Assembly: GCF_020360975.1 (NCBI RefSeq)
Contig: NW_025408667.1
Span: 4,650,001 to 4,714,000 of the forward strand
Source of the DNA: Hirsutella rhossiliensis
Lineage: Eukaryota > Ascomycota > Sordariomycetes > Hypocreales > Ophiocordycipitaceae
DNA length: 64,000 nucleotides
Reading direction: 5' to 3'
The first letter of the stretch is position 1, and each line of letters starts with the position of its first letter. Of this stretch, positions 23,501 through 35,176 are shown piece after piece. The notes beneath the pieces were generated by a model. That model was not told the origin of the DNA. It saw only the letters and a program-made list of their open reading frames with translations, and did no database searches. The position numbers and the translations under genes are program-made.

Positions 23501-25560
23501 GAATTACGCTATTTACGATAAGGAGATACTAGCGATTATTAGCTACCTCGAGTAATAGTAAGCGGAGCTCTAAAGCTATAAGAGCTTTAAGGTTCTTATA
23601 GACTATAGGAACCTTAAGTACTTTATAACTCGCTAGTACCTTTCGGAGCGGTAAGCCCGCTAAGCGGAGTATCTCTTACGCTTTAACTTCTAGATTAAGT
23701 ACCGGCTAAGGCGGGACTCTATAGTCCTAGATATGCTTTCCTAGAGGGATTAGGACCGGCCGACGGGAGCGGATATCGAGGCCTAGGATCTATAGCTTAT
23801 CCCGTAAGAAGCGCTATAGACTTATATAGGAGCTTCCTTAGTAAAGGAAGGCGCGGCGCTAACGGATAAGCCTTCCCCTATACCTTTACCTCGGCCTAGC
23901 AAAGAGGGATAGACCGGCCTAGGGGCGCGTACGGCGCGGGTATTCTAAGATAAGGTCCTCTAGCGCTTATAGGATAGGATATCGTCTCTAGACTATACCT
24001 ATAAGAGCGTACGCCGCGCCGTTAAGTCTAGCGCTTAACGCCTCGATCTAAAGCTAAAGCTAAGGGTATAAGTAGCCGACTATTATATCGACCTACGGGG
24101 GCACCTATATTAGCGGGGGAGACTATAGGTGCCGGGCGCGCCGTATACTATAGAAGCTAAGGAGAAGGATAGACCGCCGGAGCTAGATAAACGGAACGAG
24201 CTCTAAGGGAAGCTAGTCTAGCTTATCTATAACTCTAGTATCGTAGGCTACCTAGGTAGGCAGGGCATAGTAGTAGGCCTCGCGAGGGATTTCTACTAGC
24301 CCCTCTTATAGCACTACGTTCGCCGCTTCCTCTATAACTACGATATCTACGGCCGTACTAAGATTTAGAGGGCATAGCTTAAGGGGCTACTTAAGTAGCT
24401 TCTAGTACCCGACTAGTTCTATACGTATATATAGATAGACTTTATAACGGACCTCCTACTTATAGAGGGCGGCAACCGCTATATATAGGTAATTAAGGAC
24501 CGACTTAGTAAGTCTATAGTATTAGAGCTAATACTATCTATAGATATAGAGTCTTACGTAGAGCGCTTCCTATAGTACTAGGCCCGCTCGCATAGCTAGC
24601 TAGCCTCTATTATAAGCGATAGGGGATCGAATTAAACTAGCCGCTTTTAGTAGCACCTATACTAGCTGCTTTAGATTACGTAGCTACTTAGCACGGTATA
24701 TTACCTATAGACCGACGGAGGGCCCGAGAGGGTTAACTAGGAGGTATAGGCTTACCTACGGGCCGTCGTAGCCTATAACTAAGTAAACTAAGACCGTTAG
24801 CTCCCCGCGGCCTAACTTATATTAAATAGTAAACTATATACCTCTATTAAGATAGCCCCTTTCTTTATAACGTATAGCTTTAAACTACCCTTACTAGTTC
24901 CCTTTACCGTAGACGTAGTAGCGGAGTAGTATAGTAATTTATTACTAGAGGGCCACGCTTCCGCGTTCGTACGAAAGCTATAAGAGACCACGGATTATTA
25001 CTAATCCGCGATAGCCGCCGCGGCGTAAGATTAAGAGTAGCACGCTAATAAGACTAAGGCCCTAGTAAATAGGTTTACGGTAGGAGATAAGGTATAGCTA
25101 GACCTCCGTAACTATAGGTCGGCACGGCTAAAGAAGAAGCTTAACTAGCTATACGTAAAGTTTACGGTATAAAGGGTTATTAGCCTATAGGTTATAGAGC
25201 TCGATAGTCTCTTAATAGGGGTCTATAATAAGATTAATATAGACCTCCTTCGTAGAGCCTCCTCTAACCCGCTACCTAGATAAGAAGTAGCGGACGCCTA
25301 ACCGCCTATAATCGAGGTAGAGGGAGAGGACGAGTTCGAGGTCGAAGAGATATAGGCCGCGCGCTAGAAAAAGGTCGGTAGGGGGAAACGCCGGGAGGTC
25401 CTCGTTAAGTAGCGCGGGTATCTCGACCCTACGTAGGAACCTATACGTAAGTTTATAGGAACCATAGCCCTCGATAAGTTTAAAGCTTTATTCGGAATAG
25501 TAAATAAGAACGACGGACTAGCGGACTACCGATAGTAGCCTAGGCTAGGACTATAAAGTA
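20560..25560 (+). pseudogene. Gypsy B1 gag-pol remnant
   Basis: A domain order typical of Ty3/Gypsy is visible. A Gag zinc knuckle at 21541-21588 keeps the CX2CX4HX4C spacing, with the second Cys and the His both now Tyr (TGT/CAT to TAT). A protease-like stretch with ALIDEG lies at about 21820. Reverse transcriptase spans about 22460-23000, with SIYIDNILIYTSG at 22941 onward (second catalytic Asp to Asn). RNase H follows at about 23340-23560. The integrase core has IISDRGSN at 24608-24631. Nearly every in-frame stop sits where Gln or Trp is expected, the signature of RIP. The 3' end may include a chromodomain, which I could not confirm. Confidence 0.88.
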
Positions 25561-25669
25561 AGTATAGCGGAGGGGGCAGTTATAGTAATATAGGCAATAT
25601 AAGCGCAATAGTATAAGCGGAGATAAAAATAGCGTTTATTATAGGGCGGAGCCCCTAGACTACCTAGGC

Positions 25670-26507
25670 CTATTCCTTATCGTTATTATTATTATTATCT
25701 TCGTTATCGTTGTCCTCGTTAGCCTCCTCTTTCTTATTAGCGGTAGCGGCGGTCTCTAAGGCGCTAAGGCGGCCCTCTAAGCCTATAAGCTAGTCGGCGG
25801 CGGCGGCGGCTCTAGGGGTAAAGGGGCGGCGGCCGGCGGCGGCGGTAGGGGCAGCGGCGGTAGCGGAGGCGGGCATAGCTAAGGGGACCGCCGATAAAGC
25901 GACGGAGGCAGTATCCCTAGCGCCGGGTGCGTTAGAGGCGGAAATAAGGGAGCGGAGGAGTAGGACTTACTTAGGCATAAGGCCCTATCGCTTAAGGGCG
26001 CGGAGGTTACGGTAGGCGGCAGCGGCGGCGGTAAGGCGCTTCTTAGTAGCCCCCCGCGCCTACCCGTGCGAGCCGGCCTTCTAAGCCGACGCCGTAGCGA
26101 GTAGGACGGGAGGCGCCGCCTTATAGGCGCGGCCGGCTCGCGCGTACTAGTAGCAGCTGCCGCCGCGGCGGCGCCCGGCCTAGTTAGAGTAGTCGAGCTC
26201 CTACGACGTATAACGTATAGGGGCCGAGCGGGCGGCGCCGGCCTATACTAGCGCTTATACTATAGGAGGTTAGCGGATAACGTCTATTACGCTTACCTAA
26301 CTACGGACTTATAGGGGTAGCGGAGACGGAGGCGGGGGCCGAGGGGCCGGGCGTTATAGGTAGCGGCGGGGACGGCGTCGTTACCCTAAGGGGCGACGTA
26401 AGAGCGAATAGCGTAGTAGAGGCGGCGGCGGCGGCGGTAGGAGCGGTAGCAGCGGCGTAGGTAGGAGCGGTGGCAGCGGCGGAGTCGTCGTCGGCCGCGG
26501 CTAGCAC
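25670..26507 (-). pseudogene. Antisense accessory frame in the Gypsy B1 3' region
   Basis: An open frame runs on the strand opposite to gag-pol, between integrase and the 3' LTR. It starts with an Ala/Pro/Ser-rich part (ATG at 26505-26507, open to 26301) and continues in a different frame from about 26300 to a stop at 25670-25672. The second part has a basic CYxYARAGRAYK segment in which the Tyr codons could come from Cys, then an Ala/Arg-rich region, a possible short coiled coil (LIGLEGRLSALET), and an acidic Asn/Asp/Glu-rich tail. All stops in the second part are TAG/TAA at places that fit Gln or Trp. I do not recognise the protein. The join near 26300 could be an indel or an intron. B2 has a more decayed counterpart at about 39930-41560. 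Confidence 0.5.
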
Positions 26508-27135
26508 GGCGTCGACGAACGACTCCGCACGCTCCGAGAAAGAGGAGGTAGGAGAGGGAGAGGCGGATATATCTATCGCGGAAGTTAGTATAACGGAATA
26601 CGGCCTCCCGCTCTATAAGGCGCGGAACTTACTAGTTAGAGTTATTATTATTATTAGGGCTATTATTACTACTACCGCTACTATTACGAGCATACGTTAA
26701 TAGAGCGGCCTATATAGCTAGGAACGGACTAACGCCCTAGGTAGAGCGGAACTTACCTATTAATGCTACTACTATAGTTAAAGAAGGGAGAGAAAGAAGG
26801 AAAAGGGGAAGAGGGGGATGCCGCCTTATATACCCTTTAGTAGAGGATACTGCCTAAGGTAGAGGGGACGGGCAACCTAAGGCTTATATAGGTCTAGACT
26901 AGCCGCCGGCTACCTAGGGGCGTATATAATAGGTTATGCCCCTATTTAAACGGCTAGCCGGCCGATAAGTATAGAGCCGGGTCCCGGCTGCCTAGGCTAA
27001 CGGGCGCGGGGATAATAGGGCTAGTAGGGCCGGCCCTATTAACGGGAAAGGGCAGGGAAGAGCCCGCGGCATAGGCCTAATTATACGGGAGCCGTTAATA
27101 AGGCAGCGCTACGCCGCGCTTAAGGGAGGGCATTA

Positions 27136-27283
27136 TATAGGCCTAAGCTATATAGTTACGTGCGGAGGGCCGGATCCCGTAAGTATAGGGGCGGGCTAGC
27201 CGCGTATAGAAGAGCTCTATATAGCTTATTAATATTATCCTATAGACGGCACCTACGTATACGCCTCTACCTACTCTATAATA
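27136..27283 (+). repeat. Gypsy B1 3' LTR
   Basis: This 148-bp LTR ends CTCTATAATA and is followed by the TSD ATTAG. It is missing about 38 bp relative to the 5' LTR, close to its start. A purine tract, TAAGGGAGGG (27121-27130), lies just upstream, as expected for a plus-strand 3' end. Confidence 0.9.
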
Positions 27284-27302
27284 ATTAGCCGCTATTACCT
27301 AT

Positions 27303-28162
27303 TTAGTTAAGGTCTAGAAGCTCGAAATCTTAACGTTCTATAATAGGATATATAATAGCCGCTTACTATAGCGGTATAAGTTAAAGAAAGAGTCTTTCTT
27401 AGGCTAGTCTTAGCTAAATAGGATTTAATACTAAAGATTCGATCGGCGTTCTAAGTTATACGTATTTATAAGAAGTAATTAAGGGACCTAGTAAGGAAGT
27501 AATTAGCGCTAGCGCGTCTACTCCTATTAATATAGTAATTAGTATTCCTAGTAAAATAAGCTCTTATAAGATAATTAGTATATTTAGTTATAAGTATAAT
27601 AATAGTAAACCTTATTAATATATTAAGGATAACTTAGCTTATTTTACTATACGCTTAAAGGCGAGTATAGCTTACTAATTCCTATAGTAGAGATAGTTTA
27701 TTATAAGTCTTCCTTATATTATAAAAGACTTTATCTTTAAAATAAATTAATATACTAGCTTTTCTTACTTATACCCCCTATAAATATTTATTAAATAGAT
27801 AAAATTAGCTATAAGTAGTTACGTTAGATTAAAGGGATTATTTAAAGAGGAAGGATAAGGAGGGAAGGGACTATACGTTAATAGTATCGGTCGTTAGTAA
27901 GCTAATACTAAAGACCGCCCCTTAGCTTTAAGGCTTATACTAGATAGAGATACTATTTAATCTACGTTAAGTAAAGACTCTAGTAGCTAATAAGAGTAGA
28001 GCTTTAAGTTTAAAGTTATTATCGTAATAAAAGTCCTTTAGACTAAATAAGGACGTAAGGATACTTATAGCCTATTAAAGGAACTCTTTAAAGATTAATA
28101 AATTAAATAATTAACCCTTATTCTTTACTCTTTATTTAGTTATATATATACTTTATAGTTTA
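27303..28162. other. Unclassified RIP-decayed DNA, right of the MULE
   Basis: This should be the continuation of 8889-10326 across the MULE insertion. A plus-strand frame at about 27480-27700 is Ser/Ile-rich with few stops, while the left flank looks coding on the minus strand, so the coding direction is unresolved. No domain is recognised. It ends at the TSD of the Copia D solo LTR. Confidence 0.45.
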
Positions 28163-28167
28163 ATCTC

Positions 28168-28401
28168 TATTATATATTAAGCCTACCTAAAAGACTAATT
28201 TATAAGGTAGCGATATAACTATATAACGCCGCTATTACTTACTAGGTAACTACTACTATATAATTATATAACGAACCTTTTATTTATATATAAAGAGCTA
28301 TATAATTCTATGCTTTCTTTTACTCGCTTCTTATTCTTTAGATAATTCTTATTTATTTGCCTAATACTATCTTAGACCTATATAAAGCTAAATATCTAAT
28401 A
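28168..28401 (+). mobile_element. Solo LTR of Copia D family (D1)
   Basis: This 234-bp copy starts TATTATATATTAAG and ends ATATCTAATA, with the perfect 5-bp TSD ATCTC (28163-28167, 28402-28406). It is the reverse complement of the LTRs at 29321-29553 and 44236-44468, so it inserted in the opposite direction. Confidence 0.92.
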
Positions 28402-28463
28402 ATCTCTCTCCCCTTTAAGGTATAGAGACCGTTAAACGGGACCGGCTTAAATTATAGACTTAA

Positions 28464-28720
28464 TATTACGGCTAGGTATATATAAGCCTTAGCGGCTATA
28501 AGGATATATTAGTACTATAAATAAAAACTTAAAGCTAAGGAGTAAGAAAGAAAGGCTAGACTATATAACCGAGCTAGCCCTTATATATATATATATAAGG
28601 TTACCTTAGTAGCGCTTAAGTAAGTACGAGGTTATATATAGGCACGTAATACTACTTAGGTATATAATACTAATAAGGTTTTACGCTAGTATCTCTATAC
28701 TAGTATATAGGGTTATAATA
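28464..28720 (-). mobile_element. Solo LTR of Gypsy C family
   Basis: This 257-bp copy starts TATTACGGCTAGG and ends GGTTATAATA, the same as the Gypsy C LTRs and in the same orientation. The flanks CTTAA and GTAAG do not form a TSD, so it may be the product of recombination between different copies rather than within one element. Confidence 0.88.
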
Positions 28721-29320
28721 GTAAGAGCCTCTTTCTTTAATATACCTAGGTTATAAGCGGCCTTATATATATATTAGGCTAGGGCCGGACTAAAAGGTCG
28801 CTAAGGGCTAAAGCTATAAGATACTCTTAATTATTTATTATTATTTATAGCCTATATACTAAACGATACTATACTATATAACTAAGTACTCTCTACGATC
28901 GAATCTAAATAGCGTAATATAATATATTATATCTACTATACCTTTAAGGGTCCCTTAAAGGGTCTTTCCTAAACTATAAAGAACTTAAGCTTAGTAAGAT
29001 ATCTAAGCCTTATATAGCTACCCCTAACTTTTAAGGCTATTACTATTATAAAGGAACTTATTATCTAGGTATACTTAAATAAGGTAAGTTAAATTTTACG
29101 TATCTATCTATACTATTACCTCTCTTTACTTAGTTAGGATTCTTATCTTAGTATATAATATAATAAGCTAGTATTTTACTATAATTATATTATTAACTTA
29201 TTTTCGCTTTATACTATCCGCTCTCCTCCCTTAAGGTATATAATAGATCTATCGCTTAGTCTATAATTATAGATATACTAACTTACCTTTTCCTTATATC
29301 TTATTTCCTATATATTAGTA
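28721..29320. other. Unclassified RIP-decayed DNA
   Basis: This is a 600-bp TA-rich stretch between the Gypsy C solo LTR and the Copia D2 LTR. I see no repeat shared with the rest of the window and no recognisable motif. Confidence 0.5.
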
Positions 29321-30318
29321 TATTAAATACTTAGCTTTATATAGGTTTAAGATAGTATCGGGTAAATAAATAAGAATTATTTAAAGAATAAGAAGCGAGT
29401 AAATATATATATAAAATAGTATAGCTCTTTATATATAAATAAAAGGTCTATTATATAATTATATATTAGCGGTTACCTAGTAAGTAATAATAGCGTTATA
29501 AGTAAAATCGCTACCTTATAAATAAGTCTTTTAAGTAGCCTTAATATATAATATACCCTTTAGCGTTAAGTAATTAAGTTAACGCTACTAAAGGTTATTA
29601 TAACTAACCTATCTTAGAAGATTATCGCCTTACTATTATATAGTTATCTTTAACTTTACTTCCCTCTTAATATTAGTTAGGTTTAGTATCGATCGAAAGT
29701 ACTTAAATTTTACTCTTAGTAACGCTTTTATTAATCTATTTACTAGTATTTAATTAGTCTTTAAGTATTCTACTAAGAACCTACCCTTCTTAAATTCCTA
29801 CTTTAACTATATATTTTAGATATTAATATACTATAACTTCGTTATAATTCTTTAGTTCTCCTTAACTACTAGTCGGATCGACTAAAGGTTATTATAGTAA
29901 ATCTTTAAAGGCCTAAGATTAAGAGAGATATCCCTTAATAATTAGTTTAGGGTATAGCTCTCCTTAGTTATCCTTTATAAGCTTAAAATTTCTACTTTAG
30001 TAGTTAAAGTTATAACTATATCTCAAAGCCTAGCTTTTTATATAACCGGTCTATTAAATAATATTATTATATATCCCTACGATAAATAGCGGGTCTTAAT
30101 ATTATCTCTAAATAACGCGTCGCTTATAATTATAAGTACCTCTCCTTTATATACTCTATTATACTTAATCGCTAAGAATCTTATTAAATAGAAGTAATAG
30201 ATATATTAGTTAGCGGCCTTAAGATATTTAAGCGATAGGTTTATTAGGAACCTTATAAGCTAGGCTACTACTTATACTATATTAAGTTTAGTTATAACTA
30301 TAATATATATTAAGGATC
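29321..30318 (-). mobile_element. Copia D2, truncated fragment with LTR
   Basis: An LTR at 29321-29553 (233 bp, starts TATTAAATAC, ends TATAATA) is followed by interior sequence that matches Copia D3 (44236 onward) up to AAGGATCT, where it is replaced by a Gypsy A fragment. The plus strand just inside the LTR reads TACCCTTTAG, the complement of a polypurine tract, so the coding strand is minus and this is the 3' end. About 765 bp of interior remain, with no reverse transcriptase region. Confidence 0.82.
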
Positions 30319-32010
30319 TATTAATAAACTAAGGACCCCGATTACTAGTTATAGCTATTAAGATACTATAGATAAGGTAGTATTATTTAAAGAGTCTTCT
30401 TATAACCGCTTTTATAAAAATATCGTTTAATCCTTTAAGTTTAACGCCTTTAGTAAGTTAGTCTATAACTACTATATAGTTTATTGCGCTATCTTTCCTT
30501 AATAGTAAGGGGTTAGTAATAAAGTTAATAGTAATTTCGCTCTATATATATTATAGAATAAGGAGCGGCTTTAAGAGTCCTTTCTTTATATCCCTTTAAA
30601 TAGTATTTTATCTATAAACCTTATAGTTATATATAAACTAACGTATATTACTAGCGGTACTAAGCTAAAAGAAGTATCTTAATAGAGTTAAGTATATAAG
30701 GTCCCTTTTAGGATATCTAGTAATATAAGAGTTATAAGTTTCTTAGATAATCTTTATATATAGCGGCTCCTAACTAGGTATCTAAACGCGTTCTCTAAAG
30801 TATTGTAAGCTTTTATTATCTAATAAGTATTCTAAAATACTAATAACCTTCTCCTTTTATAACTCTATTAATAAACTCTTTACTTAATCTACTACTAGCT
30901 TTATAAGTTCTTAATAAAGCTTATCTTCTTACTATATAGTATACTATAGCTACTATAACTCCTTATCTTTAAATATCTTAATTTCTTTTCTAAAGTTAAT
31001 TTCCTAGGCACCCTTAGTATTAATAGGTAATATCGATATTAAGACCCTTTTAAGGTAATTATTTTAAAATAGCCTTATAATATATCCCTTTAGTCGTTTA
31101 TTAATATAGTTAGCTAGTATATCTTAGTCCTATTAAGAGAGTATATTAAGTAATCCGCTCTTATAGCCTAGCCTTTATTTAAGCTTAAATTAAAACCTAA
31201 ATAAGAACTCTAACTACTATACTTATCTCTCTATTAACCTCCTTTCTAAGTAAAAGTATCTTAAGTTCTTATAGCCTATTAGGATCTTAAAGTACTTTAC
31301 TACCTATAGCTTTAGTTCCTACTACTTTAAATATTTAAGAATAGTAAGTAGCTCCTTATTATAGATAGTATAGTTTACTTTAGCTATTAAATATTTCTTT
31401 AAGAAGTATATAATAGGTCGTATTAATCTATCCTTATTATCTCTTTATAAGAGTATGCCTTTTAACGCGAATCTTAAAGCGTTTACTTTTAAGATAGTCT
31501 TATTTTTTAGATAAAAGTATATAAAGATTAAGGCTATAATTAATAAGTCCTTAAGCTTTTTAAAGGCTTCTTTATATAATTTATCTTAACAAAATAGTAT
31601 ATCATTTTTTATTAGTCGCGTTAGCGGCTTTACTATTACTAAGAAGTCTAGTATAAATATCTTATAAAGTTCTCGAATCTAATAAAACTCCTTATAGATT
31701 TAATATTTATTAGGGTTACCTATCCTTTTATAGCCTTAACTTTCTCTAAGTTAACTCGGATCTTTTACTCCGCCTTAATAATAAACCTAAGGTATTTTAT
31801 AGCTTTAACTTCGAATTCGCTCTTATTAATATCTAGTTATAGCTTAGTATCTATTAGTTATTAAAAGGCCTTACTAACTTTATCGAGGTAGTCTTATAGG
31901 TTTTTAAAGGAGAAGATTAAGATATTATTAATATACGCTAATATAAAATTATTAAGGTAATATTAAAGCACGCTATTAATATACCGTTAAAAGGCTACTA
32001 GTATACTCTT
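30319..32010 (-). mobile_element. Gypsy A3, internal fragment
   Basis: About 1.7 kb is homologous to Gypsy A1 from about 3786 to 6170, without LTRs. It covers the integrase-side pol region and part of reverse transcriptase. The 697-bp insertion site of A1 is empty here (about 31500-31515). Copia D2 joins it on the left and unclassified DNA on the right, with no TSD seen at either end. It is a fragment left by deletion or recombination. Confidence 0.82.
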
Positions 32011-32632
32011 AAGGTATATAAGTAAAAGCGGAATTTTTAGGAGATTAAGGAATTACGTAGGACTACGTAATAGAGGGGAAGAAGGAGTATAAGGTAGGAT
32101 TTTTAATAGAATTTATTAGTAATATATTAGTATATAAAAGAGGTATTAAAGTTAATAATCCTATATCTATCTACTAGCGAACATACTATCTTATATAGAC
32201 AATTATAGCTAAACGGAAGAACCTTTTAGGACTAGATTTAGGCTACTATATAGCCCTAAGACTAGGGAATTCCGTGATACCTTAAGTAAATCTAGAAGTA
32301 TCTTAGTTCTACTAATATTCGTGTTTAAAGGAGGTTGGTCGTGCCGGTGTTCTTAAGAGGTCTTAGCTAGCATTCTAAGCTAGCTCTATTCCTTCGATTC
32401 CCGATTATACGATAACTAGCAACCCGTTTAATATATAATAATATATTAAATAACGAGCGACTCTTACTCTATAGGATAAGACTTTATCTATAATTAATAT
32501 ACTACTTATTAGCTTAAATAATCGGGAGAGTATATTATAGCTACTTTATTTATAATAGGAACACCGTTCCTTATAGCCTCCCTTAAAGAGTAGATTTATA
32601 TACTCTTTACTAATTTATTTATAGTAGTATAT
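32011..32632. other. Unclassified DNA, partly less RIP-mutated
   Basis: TA-rich DNA with a patch at about 32320-32415 that keeps several TG and CA steps. That patch has weak matches to Pol III A-box and B-box sequences, but no tRNA fold could be made. No coding motif is recognised. The right end borders the TSD TATAT of the 697-bp element. Confidence 0.45.
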
Positions 32633-33329
32633 TATAAGAATATACCCTTATATTCCTATTTTACTATTATAAAGAAATAATAGGTATAGGGAGGCTTTAT
32701 AGAATAAGCTAGTAAAAAGAGGCTCTATAATACAGTCTAAGGGAATAACCCTTAAAAGACAAAGACCTCTACTAGACATCTATACCTTCCTCTAAGTAAA
32801 GCGGGTCAGGATAAGCCTATCCTTATAAATATAAATATGCATAAAATGCATAGGTTAATTACGAGCAGAACGGATACCCTATTGCCTATTTTGGCCTAGC
32901 GGTTCCGAAGATATCCGCGATACGAGAATAGGTAGGGCATAGAACATTCTAGTTAAATCGACTACTTATGCTAGAACCCATAGTCTTACGTTAACCATCA
33001 CGCTACAATTAGACCACCTACTAGGTTAGGAGGATATACTATAGATAGAGCATTTCGAGCACTATAGAATGTGCTAGAAAGCTGACTAATTAGTCTACTA
33101 GTAAGCGAGCAATGGTCTATAAAAGACAAAGGATTTCCCTAGGAGTAGTAGATTAAATAAGTAAGTTTGCAAGCATCTTTTATAACGCTATTCTTTTAAT
33201 ATATTATTTAGCCCCTTATATGCTCGTTATAAATTCCGGACGAAATCCTACCCTATACTCCTTCGACCGACCTTTCCGCTTACGTTATCGATTACCCGAT
33301 TCTACGCTTATTGCTTATACCTTCTTATA
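32633..33329 (+). mobile_element. 697-bp element, copy 2 (probable solo LTR)
   Basis: Exactly 697 bp, starts TATAAGAA, ends TTCTTATA, with TSD TATAT (32628-32632, 33330-33334). It is highly similar to copies 1 and 3 with no net length change. The 72-codon frame of the other copies has a TAA stop here, so it is not conserved. Confidence 0.85.
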
Positions 33330-33334
33330 TATAT

Positions 33335-35176
33335 ATATAGGGTAAAACCCTAATTTAGTAAAACCATTCTTATACCTTAATAGGATATATAAAAACCTAT
33401 TCTTTTATAGGAAAAAATTCCTTACGTATATACTAATAGAAAAACCTATGGTAGGAAAAATCTATAGTTATAATAATTATTTATAGGATAACCTTATATA
33501 AGGTAAAACCTATTATTACTAGGAAAATCTTAATAGATAAAAACCTAGTAAATATTTCTCTAGGAAACCTAAAAAGGAAAATACTAGTAAGGGAAAGATA
33601 TAGAAAGTATAAGAAATATCTAAAAACCCCTTTTAATTACTTAGGAACTTATATTAAGGATAGACCGTCTCTAGATTTATAGAGTAATCTAGGTCTTAAT
33701 TTCTTTATAAAAATATTAGCTATATTATATTTTAATTTAATATAAAAACCTTTAATTTCCCCTTCTCTTATACTAGTTTTAGTATAGTAATAGGCTAATC
33801 TTATATACTTAGACCTTTTATAAAATTCCGGATTTTCTACTAATTTAATAGTAGTAGTATTATCCGTTAAAATACAAGGTATAGTATTAGGAATCTTAAT
33901 AGATAGATCCTTAGTAATATTTTTAAAAAGTATATTTAAATAAATAGCTTCTTTATTTGCCTCCCTAAGGCTAATATACTCTACTTCGTAGGTAGAAAGG
34001 GCAACGGCTTTCTACTTAGAGTAAGCCTAGCTTATTATATTATTATATATATAAAATTAGTAACCGGAAAAGGATTTTCCGTCCGTTAAATCCGACGCCT
34101 AGCTAGAGTCGGTAAACCCCTTTATATATAGATAGGTAAAAGGGATATTATAATTATATTTAATCTTTAGGCTAGGGAATTTATTTAAATATTTCTAAAT
34201 TATATTTAAAGCCTTAAAATATATCTAGTCGGCCTTAGCCGCGAATCTAGCATAGGAAATTATAGAATATAAGATATCTAGCTTAGTAAATAAGGCTAAG
34301 TATAATAGAGATCCTATTTCTTTCTAAAATTATAATATATCTTCCTTAAAAGGTAATTCCTTTGCTTTTATAGCTTAAAGCCTATTATAGCGGGTAAATT
34401 TAAAGTTCCTAAACCTTCTTTATTAAATTCCTTTAATTTATTTAAGGTATAATTTTCTTAGGATATATATAGCTCTTTATTTTCTCGGTTTATTATAATA
34501 TTTAGACTTAAGAAGTCTTTTATATCTCCTAAGATAGTAAAATCTAGGAATTTAGATAATTCTTTAAATAATCTTTCTTTTATTATAGATTTAAAGGTCC
34601 CTACTATAAGAATATCGTCGACGTAAATTGCTAAGGCTATACTATAGTCCTTATTTATAAATACTCCTTTACCTATTAAAAGAAGAAGAAATCTAAGATT
34701 ATTTAGTATAATTTTTAAATGATTATACTAGAGCTTAGGACTTTATTTTAGGCTATATAATACTTTCTTTAGCTTTCCCTTAATTTAACCGGTTTTATAT
34801 AGGTCTAGGAATTTAGTTAATTTAATTCCTTTAGCTCTATAAGCTAATCTATATTTTAAATAATATTCTTTAAGAGCGTATTCTTCGTAGCCTATAGGAA
34901 GATCGATATATACTTCGCTATCTATATCGGTATATATAAAGGCATTTATTATATCTATCTATAAAGCTTTAAATTCGTAGATAATAGCTAAAATAAGTAG
35001 ATTCTAATAGATTTAGGTCTAGCCGTAGTTAAGAAGGTATCTAGGAAATCTAAGCTATAGATCTACTTAATCCTTATATTACGAAACGGGCTTTATATTT
35101 TATTATATTATTTTAACTATCCTTCTTAATAGTATAGACCTAGCGGCCTCCTATAGCCTCCTTATCCCTAGAGAGG
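33335..35176 (-). pseudogene. Copia E pol remnant (RT and RNase H), truncated
   Basis: A Ty1/Copia element on the minus strand. Reverse transcriptase is seen at about 34611-34640 as ALAIYVDDIL, with both catalytic aspartates intact. RNase H lies at about 33961-34010, reading KAVALSTYEVEYISLREA, close to the usual Copia pattern with an S-T-x-E-x-E-Y core. The order RT then RNase H on the minus strand fits Copia. It retains more CA/TG than the Gypsy elements, so RIP is moderate. The upstream part (integrase, protease, Gag) is missing because Gypsy B2 begins at about 35177. No LTR could be assigned. Confidence 0.8.

Larger units (their letters stand above)
20348..27283 (+). mobile_element. Gypsy B1, full-length LTR retrotransposon
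   Basis: A plus-strand Ty3/Gypsy element, 6936 bp, with the 5-bp TSD ATTAG (20343-20347, 27284-27288). The LTRs at 20348-20533 and 27136-27283 start TATA and end AATA; the 3' LTR lacks about 38 bp near its start. It is CpA/TpG-depleted but keeps most CpG, so it is much more GC-rich than the second copy B2. Gag, protease, reverse transcriptase, RNase H and integrase occupy about 20.56-25.56 kb. About 1.6 kb of extra sequence lies between integrase and the 3' LTR and contains an antisense frame. It inserted into the end of the MULE. Confidence 0.94.
10336..27293 (+). mobile_element. Mutator-like DNA transposon (MULE), with nested insertions
   Basis: The element is bounded by a perfect 9-bp TSD, ATTACCTAT (10327-10335 and 27294-27302), typical of Mutator-like elements. 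The terminal inverted repeats are about 90 bp: left 10336-10427, right about 20262-20347, with the last 5 bp displaced to 27289-27293 by Gypsy B1. Subtracting Gypsy C and Gypsy B1 with their duplicated TSDs leaves about 2.98 kb, a reasonable MULE size. The transposase frame reads across the Gypsy C insertion site. The TIR and TSD lengths resemble fungal Hop-type MULEs; I infer that grouping and have not tested it. The element is heavily RIP-mutated and inactive. Confidence 0.9.

Noticed and set aside
26470..26700. Plus-strand open frame of 76 codons in the Gypsy B1 3' region
   Set aside because: It overlaps the antisense frame, its C-terminus is low-complexity (Ile/Thr repeats from ATT/ACT runs), and no domain is recognisable.
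32325..32415. Possible tRNA or tRNA-derived SINE
   Set aside because: There are near matches to the A box (TGGTCGTGCCGG) and B box (CCTTCGATTCC), but acceptor and T stems do not pair and no second copy is seen.
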